Counted from the stretch's first letter, positions 1 through 7,752 are shown. The stretch is DNA of 12,631 bases from a bacterium (GCA_004559785.1 SFXD01000068.1:1-12631), one strand, 5' to 3'. Translations and numbers: made by a program. Notes: generated by a model not told the origin, from the sequence alone.

Positions 1-932
1 CCCCTGTATTCTCCGTTCAGTATCACATCCACTGGCTGGCAGTATGGAGTATAAGGCATCCCGAGCCTCTTGCTGAACTCAAAGGCGAGGATGTTTCGCA
101 TCAAGGTCTTGTCACCATAGTTGTTAATCAGCGTCCACTTTTTTGCCTTTGCAGGGCTCTCCAACGGAGAGCCTTTCAGCATGTGATGGCTCTTGCCGTC
201 ATTGAACTTGATTCTGTATGGTTTCTTGGGAAATCCCCAAGAAGCATTTCCCCTACCTTTGGCAAGGATGGGATATTCCTGGATTCTCTTGCCTTCATCA
301 TAGGTGATTGTGATGTTTGCCTCCTGGTTGTACTCCTTGCTTGTGATGTCTTGCCCCGTATATGTATGTATGCTCAAGGTGGGAAGGTTTGTAACCTGAT
401 AGAACAAGTCATCGCTGCCAGCCCCCTCATATCCGTAGAATTCGAGTTCTCCAATGTTGCAGCGAGCATCGTTGGGACCGACATAGCGTACATATCGGAA
501 TCCTCTTGTGACCCGCACGTCTGCATAGCTCATCTGCCTCTCCGTACCAGTCTCTGGTATCAGGTACAATGGTACTGCATCCAGGAAATCTTCCCTGTTG
601 GAACCTTCAAAGAGCCCGAGTTGCACACGCCCTGGCTGGCTACTCCTTGGGCACCATCCCACCATTGTTATCACGTGAGGAGTGCCAAGGTCGAGCCCTA
701 CCCATGTGTTTGACCTGTCAAGGGAAGCGTAGAACGTGTTGTAGTTGCCATCGAAAGCACAATCAGGGGTATTTACCGTAGACGATGGCGAACCTGTCGA
801 ATAGTCGACGTTAGGACTGCCGAATGGGACTCCAACCAGCTTTCTGGAAGTCTGGGCATTTAGCAAACAGCATCCTGCAAGTAGCAAGATTGTGGTCAGG
901 AACCTTCTGTAAATATTGTTTTGTCTTGTCAT
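1..932 (-). CDS. CotH-kinase family secreted protein with N-terminal F5/8 type C-like domain (3' partial)
   Basis: The gene reads leftward from ATG at 932 and is cut by the window edge after 310 full codons, so its C-terminus is missing. Residues 1-27 form an export signal: a basic start (RR at 9-10), a hydrophobic run, and a likely signal peptidase I site at NA|Q (25-27). LLAGC at 17-21 could instead be a lipobox. Residues about 30-168 look like an F5/8 type C (discoidin) carbohydrate-binding domain, with FDGN at 60-63, TWVGLDLG at 76-83 and a closing GELEFYGYE at 161-169. From about 185 onward the CotH fold begins: GRGNASW at 226-232, KKPYRIKF at 236-243, KKWTLINNY at 264-272, LMRN at 277-280 and the closing LNGEYRG. 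CotH of Bacillus is an atypical protein kinase, and many bacterial homologues are surface proteins of unknown substrate. The catalytic region lies beyond the edge, so activity cannot be judged. Family assignment is firm; function is not. Confidence 0.85.
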   Translation of the reverse strand, partial: MTRQNNIYRRFLTTILLLAGCCLLNAQTSRKLVGVPFGSPNVDYSTGSPSSTVNTPDCAFDGNYNTFYASLDRSNTWVGLDLGTPHVITMVGWCPRSSQPGRVQLGLFEGSNREDFLDAVPLYLIPETGTERQMSYADVRVTRGFRYVRYVGPNDARCNIGELEFYGYEGAGSDDLFYQVTNLPTLSIHTYTGQDITSKEYNQEANITITYDEGKRIQEYPILAKGRGNASWGFPKKPYRIKFNDGKSHHMLKGSPLESPAKAKKWTLINNYGDKTLMRNILAFEFSKRLGMPYTPYCQPVDVILNGEYR

Positions 933-950
933 AGTCTGTCTTTGTGCATG

Positions 951-958
951 CAAATATA
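951..958 (-). promoter_or_regulatory. Candidate -7 box proximal to the CotH gene
   Basis: On the minus strand this reads TATATTTG, which matches the Bacteroidota -7 consensus TAnnTTTG. It lies 18 bp upstream of the ATG at 932, which would give a very short leader. No good -33 TTTG is seen at the expected spacing, so the match is suggestive only. Confidence 0.35.
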
Positions 959-1130
959 CATTATTTTATAATATCAGCAGCATTTGTTACGGAAAAACTT
1001 TATCTTTGGTTGTCAGTTGGCACATGCACGTTGCATATTTGTGTTTTTAGGGAATCCCATCTTGTACGTCGGATGCCAACACCTGTCCAATACAATCGTG
1101 TATGAAGCCTCGTGTTTTGTGTTTGTAGAT

Positions 1131-1164
1131 GCAAATTTACGAAGAAAAATTGACAACATACCAA
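1131..1164 (-). promoter_or_regulatory. Candidate distal promoter reading toward the CotH gene
   Basis: On the minus strand 1139-1131 reads TAAATTTGC, a full match to the extended Bacteroidota -7 motif TAnnTTTGC. Twenty bases further upstream lies TTGG (1164-1161), acceptable as a -33 element. A transcript from here would start near 1124 and carry a leader of about 190 nt before the ATG at 932. I see no convincing gene in that leader. The element sits within 50 bp of the typA -7 box on the other strand, so the two promoters face away from each other and overlap in footprint. Confidence 0.45.
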
Positions 1165-1184
1165 TGAAACCAAAATAAAAGTTG

Positions 1185-1192
1185 TAACTTTG
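1185..1192 (+). promoter_or_regulatory. Candidate typA -7 box
   Basis: TAACTTTG (followed by C) matches the Bacteroidota -7 consensus TAnnTTTG and lies 23 bp before the typA ATG at 1216. The -33 region is weak, with no clean TTTG 19-21 bp upstream. A purine-rich AGGAA at 1206-1210 sits 5 bp before the start codon and may act as a ribosome-binding site. Confidence 0.5.
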
Positions 1193-1215
1193 CACATAAA
1201 ATAGCAGGAACGTGT

Positions 1216-3015
1216 ATGCAAAGTATTAGGAACATAGCAATCATAGCCCATGTAGACCATGGCAAGACCACGTTGGTGGACAAGATGCTCCTTGCGGGCA
1301 ACCTCTTCAGAGAGAACCAACAGACAGGCGAGCTTATGCTTGACAACAACGAACTTGAGAGGGAGAGAGGTATTACCATCCTATCCAAAAATGTCAGCAT
1401 CAACTACAAGGATACCAAGATAAATATCATAGATACCCCGGGGCACAGCGACTTCGGTGGAGAAGTAGAGCGTGTGCTCAACATGGCTGACGGATGTCTG
1501 CTTCTTGTGGATGCCTTTGAAGGTCCTATGCCGCAGACACGCTTCGTATTGCAGAAAGCCCTACAGATTGGGCTCAAGCCCATTGTCGTCATCAACAAGG
1601 TCGACAAGCCAAATTGCCGTCCAGAGGAGGTTTACGAGATGGTCTTCGACTTGATGTGTGACCTCGATGCCACAGAAGACCAACTGGATTTCCCCGTGAT
1701 ATATGGTTCTGCCAAGAACAACTGGATGGGCGAGGATTGGTCACAGCCAACAGGAGACATAACCTACCTGTTAGACAGCATATTGCGTTTCATCCCAGAA
1801 CCTAAGATTCTTGATGGTACTCCCCAGATGTTGATTACGAGCCTCGACTATAGCAATTATACAGGACGCATTGCCGTTGGCAGGGTTCACCGTGGCGTTT
1901 TGCGAGAGGGCATGAATGTCACCATCTGCCACAGGAACGGAACCTCGGAGAGGACAAGAATCAAGGAGTTGCACACCTTCACAGGAATGGGAAGGCAAAA
2001 GACGGCAGAAGTGGGCAGCGGGGATATTTGTGCCATAGTCGGGCTGGACAACTTCGAGATTGGCGACACCATCTGCGACTTCGAGAACCCGGAGCCCCTG
2101 CCACCCATCAGTATAGACGAGCCAACCATGAGCATGCTCTTCACCATCAACGACTCTCCGTTCTTCGGCAAGGAAGGCAAGTTCTGCACCAGCCGCCACA
2201 TAGCCGAGAGGCTCGCCAAGGAACTGGAGAAGAACCTCGCTCTCAGGGTAGAGTCTCCCGAAGGTTATACCGACCGATGGATAGTATCAGGGCGTGGAGT
2301 ACTCCACCTTAGCGTGCTGATAGAGACCATGCGCAGGGAGGGCTATGAGCTACAAGTTGGTCAGCCTCAGGTAATATACAAGGAGATAGACGGCGTGAAG
2401 TGCGAACCCATCGAGGAGATGACAATCAACGTACCCGAGGAGTTCGCCAGCAAGATGATTGACATGGTGACGCGTCGCAAGGGCGAGTTGACCAGCATGG
2501 AGAGTCAGGGCGAGCGTGTCAATATAGAGTTCAACATACCCAGCAGGGGCATTATCGGACTGCGTACCAATATGCTGACGGCCAGCCAGGGGGAGGCAAT
2601 CATTGCACACCGCTTCAAGGAGTACCAGCCTTACAAGGGAGACATCACGAGGCGTGTCAACGGATCGCTCATTGCCCTTGAGGGCGGCAATGCCTATGCC
2701 TATGCCATCGACCACTTGCAGGACAGGGGACGCTTCTTCATAGAGCCGCAGGACCAGGTGTATGCCGGTCAGGTCGTAGGCGAGCACGTCCACGACAATG
2801 ACATAGTCATCAATGTCTGCAAGGCAAAGCAACTGACCAACGTACGTGCCAGCGGTACAGACGAGAAGGCACGCATCATTCCTGCCACCATATTCTCCCT
2901 TGAGGAAGCCCTGGAGTACATCAAGGAAGACGAATACGTAGAGGTAACGCCCAAGTCGATGCGAATGCGCAAGATTATCCTCGACCATCTTGAAAGGAAG
3001 AGGGCGGGCAAATAA
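1216..3015 (+). CDS. typA: Ribosome-associated translational GTPase TypA/BipA
   Basis: A full-length TypA of 599 residues, the usual length for the family. TypA (BipA) binds the 70S ribosome at the EF-G site, hydrolyses GTP and helps large-subunit assembly and growth under cold or other stress. The GTPase motifs are all present: P-loop AHVDHGKTT at 11-19, switch I RERGITI at 50-56, DTPGH at 73-77, NKVD at 127-130 and the G5 SAK at 165-167. After the G domain (about 1-200) come an EF-Tu domain II-like barrel (about 205-290), EF-G domain III/V-like parts (about 300-480, including GRGVLHLSVL) and the TypA-specific C-terminal domain rich in basic residues, ending KSMRMRK...RKRAGK. The start is fixed by a TAnnTTTG box and AGGAA upstream. 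It appears monocistronic: it is divergent from the CotH gene and followed by a hairpin at 3027-3078. Nothing in it is unusual. This is the most secure call in the window. Confidence 0.98.
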   Translation: MQSIRNIAIIAHVDHGKTTLVDKMLLAGNLFRENQQTGELMLDNNELERERGITILSKNVSINYKDTKINIIDTPGHSDFGGEVERVLNMADGCLLLVDAFEGPMPQTRFVLQKALQIGLKPIVVINKVDKPNCRPEEVYEMVFDLMCDLDATEDQLDFPVIYGSAKNNWMGEDWSQPTGDITYLLDSILRFIPEPKILDGTPQMLITSLDYSNYTGRIAVGRVHRGVLREGMNVTICHRNGTSERTRIKELHTFTGMGRQKTAEVGSGDICAIVGLDNFEIGDTICDFENPEPLPPISIDEPTMSMLFTINDSPFFGKEGKFCTSRHIAERLAKELEKNLALRVESPEGYTDRWIVSGRGVLHLSVLIETMRREGYELQVGQPQVIYKEIDGVKCEPIEEMTINVPEEFASKMIDMVTRRKGELTSMESQGERVNIEFNIPSRGIIGLRTNMLTASQGEAIIAHRFKEYQPYKGDITRRVNGSLIALEGGNAYAYAIDHLQDRGRFFIEPQDQVYAGQVVGEHVHDNDIVINVCKAKQLTNVRASGTDEKARIIPATIFSLEEALEYIKEDEYVEVTPKSMRMRKIILDHLERKRAGK

Positions 3016-3026
3016 GTAAACGTAAA

Positions 3027-3078
3027 ATATGCGCCAAGTGAGGGATTCCCGCATTCCCTCCGCTTGGCACACGCATAT
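3027..3078 (+). terminator. Long hairpin after typA, probable terminator
   Basis: Nested complementary arms are visible: ATATGC (3027-3032) with GCATAT (3073-3078), GCCAAG (3033-3038) with CTTGGC (3063-3068), and GAGGGA (3040-3045) with TCCCTC (3055-3060), around a 9-nt loop. The stem begins 12 bases after the typA stop codon. No T-tract follows, so classical rho-independent termination is not assured. It could also protect the typA 3' end or act as a terminator in the opposite direction. Confidence 0.55.
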
Positions 3079-3192
3079 CATGACCTTTGTACAAAACACA
3101 ACGTTTTCGTTAAGCCAGATGAGCAGAGCCAAGTTTACTTGAGCTATGCCATGGCGAGAAAAGGTCGGATTTATCCAACACTATAGATTACT

Positions 3193-5121
3193 ATGAGACC
3201 ATTACATTCAGCCTTGGTTGCAGGCATACTGTTGTCTGCATCCTCCATCGGAGCACAGACAAACACGGCATCGGACGGCATAGGGCAGGAGGCATGGGTG
3301 GCTACGGATGCCTTGGGACGAACCTTGCCAACAGCCGGCGAATGCCCACTGAAGGACGACGGGAAGCCCCGTACCGTAGGTATCTTCTACATCACATGGC
3401 ATACTCAAGGCCTGCACAACGGATTGGAATACCGGGCAGACGTCAGCAAGGTTCTTCAGGCAGACCCTGAAGCAAGGCGCGAATGGGACAACAGCCAATG
3501 GACAGGACCTTCATACCATTGGGGTGAACCCGAATACGGATATTTCCTTAGCAAGGACAAGTACGTCATCAGGCACGACATCTCAATGCTGGCAGATGCC
3601 GGCGTGGACGTACTCATAATGGATGTCACCAACGCCGTACTCTATTGGGATGAATGGGAAGTGCTGTTTTCCACCATGCAAGAGATGAAGGCAGAGGGCA
3701 ACAAGGTACCAAGCTTCTGCTTCTGGGCATTCAACGGCAATGTCATTACTGTCGTCAAGAAGCTATACGAGGAGTTCTACAAGACACCCAAGTATCAGGA
3801 CCTGTGGTTCCAATGGGACGGCAAGCCCCTCCTGCTGTACAACGGGACTCCATCGGTGGATGCAAATCCCAATGGCGGAGAAAAGAACCTGAGCGACTAT
3901 CCGCAGGAGATAAAGGACTTCTTCACCCTAAGGACCATGTGGTGGGGCTACTGGAAATGGGCTGGCGAGAGATTTGTAGGTACAGAAGACAAATGGAGCT
4001 TCGGCTATGACCTTGGGACATCCGAGGTGGCAGCCCTCTCTCCGGAGGAGTTGTGCTCGCGCCACAACGGGAGGATGGAGGAGATGGCGGTCACCGCGGC
4101 ACAACACCCAATGAGCATTATCGGCAAGAGTTGGAGTCGCAAGGGCGGTGAACCCGTACTGGACGAGAGGGACATGCCAACAAAGACCCTAATCCCTTAT
4201 CTCGGAGAGGAGAGGGATAACCCTACCCAGTATGGCATATACTTCCAGGAAAGGTGGGACGAAGCACTTCAGGTAGACCCTGAGTTCATCTACCTCAACG
4301 ACTGGAACGAATGGACGGCAGGGCGATACCGTCAGGGCAAGGACCCGTCTGGGCAGGCAGACCTGCATGTTGATTTCCTCGGGCGCAAGGACAACCCCTT
4401 CTATTTCGTCGACCAGTACAATGCTGAGTTCAATCGCACCATAGCTCCCATGAAGGGAGGATGGACTGACAGCTATTACATGCAGATGGCACAGAACATC
4501 AGGCGTTACAAGGGAGTGCCGCCCATGCCCGTGTTCAATGGCATTTCCGAAATCACCCTCGACGGCAACCTCGGCGACTGGCAGCACGTACGTCCCTATG
4601 CGGACACGCGTGGCGACGTCATCCATCGCGACCATGACGGGTATGGCAACCTTCACTATACGGATTCCACGGGACGCAACGACATCATCGCCACACGCGT
4701 GGCTATCGGCAAGAGGGACTTGTACTTCTCGGCAGAGACTGCCTCAAGCCTTACCCCGTACAACGACCCACGGTGGATGCTCCTGCTGATAGACTCCGAC
4801 CAGGATGCCGCCACGGGATGGCACGGCTTCGACTATATAGTGAACCTCAAGGTTGTTTCTGAAAGGCTTACTACCCTGCAACGTTTCAACAACGAGACAC
4901 GCCAATGGGAATTGGCGGCGGAAATACCTTATGCCACCAAAGGCAACGTCCTGGAGGTCTCCATACCCAGGAAGTTGCTTGGCAAGGGACGTAACCACAT
5001 AGCCTTGGACTTCAAGTGGACGGACAACCCGTCGTCACTCGACGACATCATTTCCCTGTGTACTTCCGGAGACACTGCGCCCAACAGACGCTTTGCCTAT
5101 CGCTTCACCTGGAAAAGGTAG
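3193..5121 (+). CDS. Secreted GH71/GH99/WbsX-like (beta/alpha)8 protein with C-terminal CBM9-like domain
   Basis: 642 residues. Residues 1-21 form a signal peptide ending SIGA|Q with no lipobox, so the protein is exported to the periplasm or beyond. An in-frame TAG at 3184-3186 fixes the ATG at 3193. Residues about 58-440 resemble the GH71/GH99/WbsX group: a first strand TVGIFYITWH (61-70), YHWGEPEYGYF (108-118), AGVDVLIMDVTN (136-147), and WNEW at 371-374, which recalls the catalytic-loop signature of GH99 and WbsX proteins. GH99 enzymes are endo-alpha-mannosidases; many relatives are uncharacterised. Residues about 450-642 look like a CBM9-like beta-sandwich (DGNLGDW at 457-463, YFSAE, then LLLIDSDQDAATGW), a type often found at the C-terminus of bacterial glycosidases. 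The next gene begins 5 bp after the stop, so the two are almost certainly co-transcribed. The fold group and export are well supported; the enzyme activity and substrate are not known. Confidence 0.75.
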   Translation: MRPLHSALVAGILLSASSIGAQTNTASDGIGQEAWVATDALGRTLPTAGECPLKDDGKPRTVGIFYITWHTQGLHNGLEYRADVSKVLQADPEARREWDNSQWTGPSYHWGEPEYGYFLSKDKYVIRHDISMLADAGVDVLIMDVTNAVLYWDEWEVLFSTMQEMKAEGNKVPSFCFWAFNGNVITVVKKLYEEFYKTPKYQDLWFQWDGKPLLLYNGTPSVDANPNGGEKNLSDYPQEIKDFFTLRTMWWGYWKWAGERFVGTEDKWSFGYDLGTSEVAALSPEELCSRHNGRMEEMAVTAAQHPMSIIGKSWSRKGGEPVLDERDMPTKTLIPYLGEERDNPTQYGIYFQERWDEALQVDPEFIYLNDWNEWTAGRYRQGKDPSGQADLHVDFLGRKDNPFYFVDQYNAEFNRTIAPMKGGWTDSYYMQMAQNIRRYKGVPPMPVFNGISEITLDGNLGDWQHVRPYADTRGDVIHRDHDGYGNLHYTDSTGRNDIIATRVAIGKRDLYFSAETASSLTPYNDPRWMLLLIDSDQDAATGWHGFDYIVNLKVVSERLTTLQRFNNETRQWELAAEIPYATKGNVLEVSIPRKLLGKGRNHIALDFKWTDNPSSLDDIISLCTSGDTAPNRRFAYRFTWKR

Positions 5122-5126
5122 CAGCC

Positions 5127-7013
5127 ATGCTTAGCCTCAGATTTTCATTGCCGCTGCTTGCCCTCATGCTTGCTGCGGCATCCGCCAGGGCAGAGAGAAG
5201 GCTGCGTTTTGCCCAGCTGACCGACATACATCTCTCAGGGAAGAACCCGTCTCACACCGACGACCTCCTACGCAGCATAGACAGAATCAATTCTCTCGAC
5301 AGCGTTGACTTCGTAATCATAACGGGCGACCTTACGGATAACGGGGACTACAAATCCATGCAGCTCAACAAGGAATGCCTCTCTAAGCTCAACGTCCCCT
5401 ATTATGCCGTCATGGGAAACCACGAGACCAAATGGAGCGAATCCGGCTGCACGGCATGGAAGAAGGTGTTTGGGGAGGAACGGCTTGCCTTCAGGCATGG
5501 CGACGTACATTTCTTCTGCTTCAACACGGGTCCCCTGATGCGCATGGCATACGGTCATGTGACAGCGCAGGACCTGGCTTGGCTCAGGGCAGGACTGGAA
5601 TCCGTTCCCAAAGGAGAGCCCATCATCGTCATCACTCACTATCCGCTCAATGACGAGGACATGGACAACTGGTACGAGGCCACCGACCTGTTGAGGAGAT
5701 ACAACGTGCGGCTGTGCATCGGGGGGCATTTCCACCGTGCATGCCAATTCTCCTATGAAGGTATCCCCGGCGTGCTTATGTCCAGTTGCTGCCACGACGA
5801 TTCGCATTCCACCACGTTCGGGTTATATGACATCGTTGGCGACAGCATATCCGCCTGGGTATGCGAGGACGGCAAGCACCCGTCGCTGTTGTGCCGATAT
5901 GCCGTCAGCGGAGAGGTGAAGGACATGTATGGCAATGTCCTGAAGCCTGAATCCGGAGACGTCCAACGCTTGGATTCCACCGACAACATCCTTTTCCCCT
6001 TTGTGCGCAAGGTATGGACATGCAGGACGGATGCCAGCATATACTCTTCTCCCGTTACCGATGGCAAACGCATCTTCGTGGCAGACGACACAGGGACTCT
6101 CACAGCATACCGCCTTGGGGATGGACATCCCCTGTGGACCTTCCATGCAGGGGCACGCATGGTGGGGACACCAGCCGTACAGTCCGGCATAGTCGTCGTA
6201 GGCAGTGCCGACCGCAGGATATACGGCTTGTCGGCCCGCAACGGGCGATTGCTGTGGCAGGTGGAAGCCAGGGATGCCGTGTTGGGGGCGGTGCACATAT
6301 CTGACGGCGTGGCATACGTAGGCGCAAGCGACCATGCAATGAGGGCCATTGACATACGCAGGGGTACCGTGATATGGAAGTACGATGACGTGGAAGGCTA
6401 CGTCGAGACTCTCCCCCTCGTTGCAGAAGGCAAGGTGATATTCGGAGCATGGGACAATAGGCTGTACTGCCTCGACTCCCGCAACGGCTCCCTGCTGTGG
6501 ACATGGTCTACAGGGAGGCAGGACATACACTTCAGCCCTGCCGCCGTATGGCCTTCACATGCAGACGGGCGCATATTCATTGCCGACCCTGCAAGAGCCC
6601 TGACTGCGATAGACATCAATACGGGGCAAACCGTGTGGCGTACGTACGCATCCATGGTGAGGGAGTCGGCAGGTGCCGACACTGACGGAAGCGGAATCGT
6701 TGCCAAGACCATGCGCGACAGCGTGGTATGCTACAATGCCCTAAGCAATGAGCCAGAGGAAATGTGGGCTTGCAACGTAGGCTTCGGCTACGACCATGCA
6801 CCCTCCATGCCCGTGGTGCGTGACGGCATCGTGTACGGAGGCACGGTCAAGGGGCTTGTCTATGCCATTGATGCCGCCACCGGCAGTCTGCTTTGGAGGC
6901 ACAGGGTTGGCAACTCGCTTGTCAATACCGTAACGCCGTTGGGCAAGGGACGACTCTTGTACACCAGCAGCGACGGACGCATCGGCCTGCTGGAATCCAC
7001 TTGTCCCCCATGA
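5127..7013 (+). CDS. Secreted calcineurin-like phosphoesterase fused to an eight-bladed PQQ-type beta-propeller
   Basis: I chose ATG 5127 (628 residues) because it lies just after the upstream stop and opens a clear signal peptide ending ASARA|E at 22. A start at 5016 would prepend 37 residues overlapping the previous gene and bury the signal. Residues about 26-285 are a class III metallophosphoesterase with a full metal-binding set: D33 and H35 (DIH), D68 (GDLTDN), N98 and H99 (GNHE), H171 (ITHYP), H201 and H203 (GGHFH). Residues about 294-628 carry repeated PQQ/BamB-type blades ending in patterns such as GxLLWxxx (for example GRLLWQ, GSLLWTW, GSLLWRH). I count eight, the last probably closed by KVWTCRT at 295-301. 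Such enzymes hydrolyse phosphomono- or diesters, and the propeller likely serves binding rather than PQQ catalysis. It follows the GH99-like gene by 5 bp. No membrane anchor is seen. The substrate is unknown; a phosphorylated glycan or surface polymer is a guess from context. Confidence 0.85.
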   Translation: MLSLRFSLPLLALMLAAASARAERRLRFAQLTDIHLSGKNPSHTDDLLRSIDRINSLDSVDFVIITGDLTDNGDYKSMQLNKECLSKLNVPYYAVMGNHETKWSESGCTAWKKVFGEERLAFRHGDVHFFCFNTGPLMRMAYGHVTAQDLAWLRAGLESVPKGEPIIVITHYPLNDEDMDNWYEATDLLRRYNVRLCIGGHFHRACQFSYEGIPGVLMSSCCHDDSHSTTFGLYDIVGDSISAWVCEDGKHPSLLCRYAVSGEVKDMYGNVLKPESGDVQRLDSTDNILFPFVRKVWTCRTDASIYSSPVTDGKRIFVADDTGTLTAYRLGDGHPLWTFHAGARMVGTPAVQSGIVVVGSADRRIYGLSARNGRLLWQVEARDAVLGAVHISDGVAYVGASDHAMRAIDIRRGTVIWKYDDVEGYVETLPLVAEGKVIFGAWDNRLYCLDSRNGSLLWTWSTGRQDIHFSPAAVWPSHADGRIFIADPARALTAIDINTGQTVWRTYASMVRESAGADTDGSGIVAKTMRDSVVCYNALSNEPEEMWACNVGFGYDHAPSMPVVRDGIVYGGTVKGLVYAIDAATGSLLWRHRVGNSLVNTVTPLGKGRLLYTSSDGRIGLLESTCPP

Positions 7014-7044
7014 GGACTGCCCTCGGCCAGGGAATCCCCAGTGT

Positions 7045-7063
7045 TGCCCCCGTCATGGGGGAG
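7045..7063. terminator. Small GC-rich hairpin between convergent genes
   Basis: CCCCC (7047-7051) and GGGGG (7057-7061) flank a 5-nt loop in the 60-bp gap between the phosphoesterase stop (7013) and the nitroreductase stop (7074). Its position suits a shared bidirectional terminator. The stem is short and no T-tract is seen on either side, so the call is weak. Confidence 0.35.
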
Positions 7064-7073
7064 GCCTTGCATG

Positions 7074-7586
7074 TCAAGACCTTCTCACCACTACGTCGGC
7101 ACTCTCCTTGCGATTCTTTTCCGTAGGTCCAATGCCTGTGGCAGGCTTGCCTATGGGAATTAGCACTACAGGCTCCTCGTTGTCGGGCAGTTCCAGGAGT
7201 TCGTGGCACAGTTCGCTGTCGAAGTTGCACACCCAGCACGAACCGAGTCCCTGTTCGGCAGCGGCAAGGCAAATATGTTCGGCGGCTATTGCCACGTCAA
7301 TGTCGCCATGACGCGTGCCGTCCCTGCGTACCCACTCTACGTCGTGGCAGACACAACATAGTATGTACAGCGGAGCCTGGCTCAGCCATTCACGCTTATA
7401 GCACCTTTGCAACAGTTCACGGTCACGTTGGGAAGTCATGACGTAGAACTTCCATGGCTGGAGGTTTACGGCAGAAGGTGCCAGCCTTGCACACTCCAGT
7501 ATGTATTCCAGTTGCCGTTCGTTTATTGCCTCGTCGCTAAAGGCTCTTACCGAGAATCTCTCCTTGCACAAAGTCTTGAATTCCAT
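7074..7586 (-). CDS. Nitroreductase family FMN-dependent oxidoreductase (short form)
   Basis: 170 residues, cytosolic (no signal peptide). The N-terminus ERFSVRAFSDEAI (9-21) is the family opening that contacts FMN phosphate (R10, S12 and R14 in the usual pattern). APSAVNLQPWKF (36-47) is the conserved flavin-side segment, and the helix plus loop AAAEQGLGSCWVCNFD (108-123) is the other hallmark. The C-terminal part VVLIPIGKP (140-148) is also typical. The length fits the compact 165-190 residue subgroup common in Bacteroidota. Members reduce nitro groups, quinones or other acceptors with NAD(P)H; the physiological substrate is rarely known. Seven cysteines in 170 residues, including CCVC at 77-80, is relatively many but I see no metal-site pattern. 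The gene stands alone, convergent with the phosphoesterase and divergent from the 7801 gene. Confidence 0.9.
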   Translation of the reverse strand: MEFKTLCKERFSVRAFSDEAINERQLEYILECARLAPSAVNLQPWKFYVMTSQRDRELLQRCYKREWLSQAPLYILCCVCHDVEWVRRDGTRHGDIDVAIAAEHICLAAAEQGLGSCWVCNFDSELCHELLELPDNEEPVVLIPIGKPATGIGPTEKNRKESADVVVRRS

Positions 7587-7618
7587 ATCTTATGTCTATT
7601 GGTTTGTTTTTGCTTATA

Positions 7619-7626
7619 CAAAAATA
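7619..7626 (-). promoter_or_regulatory. Candidate nitroreductase -7 box
   Basis: The minus strand reads TATTTTTG, fitting TAnnTTTG, 32 bp upstream of the ATG at 7586. The -33 position has no TTTG. It is a moderate candidate in an A/T-rich setting where chance matches are likely. Confidence 0.35.
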
Positions 7627-7649
7627 CACAGATTTTGCCTAATACAGCC

Positions 7650-7661
7650 CTGCCATGGCAG
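7650..7661. repeat. 12-bp perfect palindrome CTGCCATGGCAG in a divergent intergenic region
   Basis: This is a perfect inverted repeat located between the divergent nitroreductase and 7801 genes, 63 bp upstream of the nitroreductase start. On its own a 12-bp palindrome is expected a few times by chance in 12.6 kb. Only the intergenic, promoter-adjacent position makes it a possible operator. Confidence 0.4.
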
Positions 7662-7743
7662 CCAAATTTTACCTTTTTGCATCATTTTCCCTATTATCTT
7701 CAATTTTTTGACGTAAAATATATGAGATGTTGATTATTATTCG

Positions 7744-7752
7744 TAGATTTGC
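7744..7752 (+). promoter_or_regulatory. Candidate promoter -7 box for the 7801-12631 gene pair
   Basis: TAGATTTGC is an exact match to the extended Bacteroidota -7 motif TAnnTTTGC, 48 bp before the ATG at 7801, giving a predicted leader of roughly 40 nt. The -33 element is poor. As the next gene overlaps the 7801 gene, this is the likely promoter of both. Confidence 0.5.

Noticed and set aside
183..713. A plus-strand open frame of 176 codons at the left edge.
   Set aside because: The minus strand here encodes the CotH/F5-8C protein with clear motifs, so the plus-strand frame is its shadow.
984..1178. A 64-codon plus-strand frame in the CotH/typA intergenic region.
   Set aside because: It has no recognisable family or ribosome-binding site, and it overlaps the predicted promoters of both flanking genes.
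2350..3132. A 260-codon open frame on the minus strand.
   Set aside because: It lies opposite the conserved typA gene in a shadow frame and shows no recognisable motif or signal.
3016..3186. An open frame of 56 codons continuing after the typA stop to a TAG at 3184, with a protein-like end (QVYLSYAMARKGR).
   Set aside because: There is no start codon until near its end, and it crosses the strong hairpin. A stop-free run of this length has an appreciable chance of occurring at this base composition. I regard it as chance unless a homologue is found.
5016..5126. An upstream start for the phosphoesterase gene at 5016.
   Set aside because: It would overlap the GH99-like gene by more than 100 bp and place 37 polar residues before a well-formed signal peptide. 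ATG 5127 fits better.
5823..6530. A 235-codon open frame on the minus strand (and several smaller ones nearby).
   Set aside because: It is opposite the phosphoesterase-propeller coding sequence, rich in Cys, His and Pro as antisense shadows tend to be, and matches no family.
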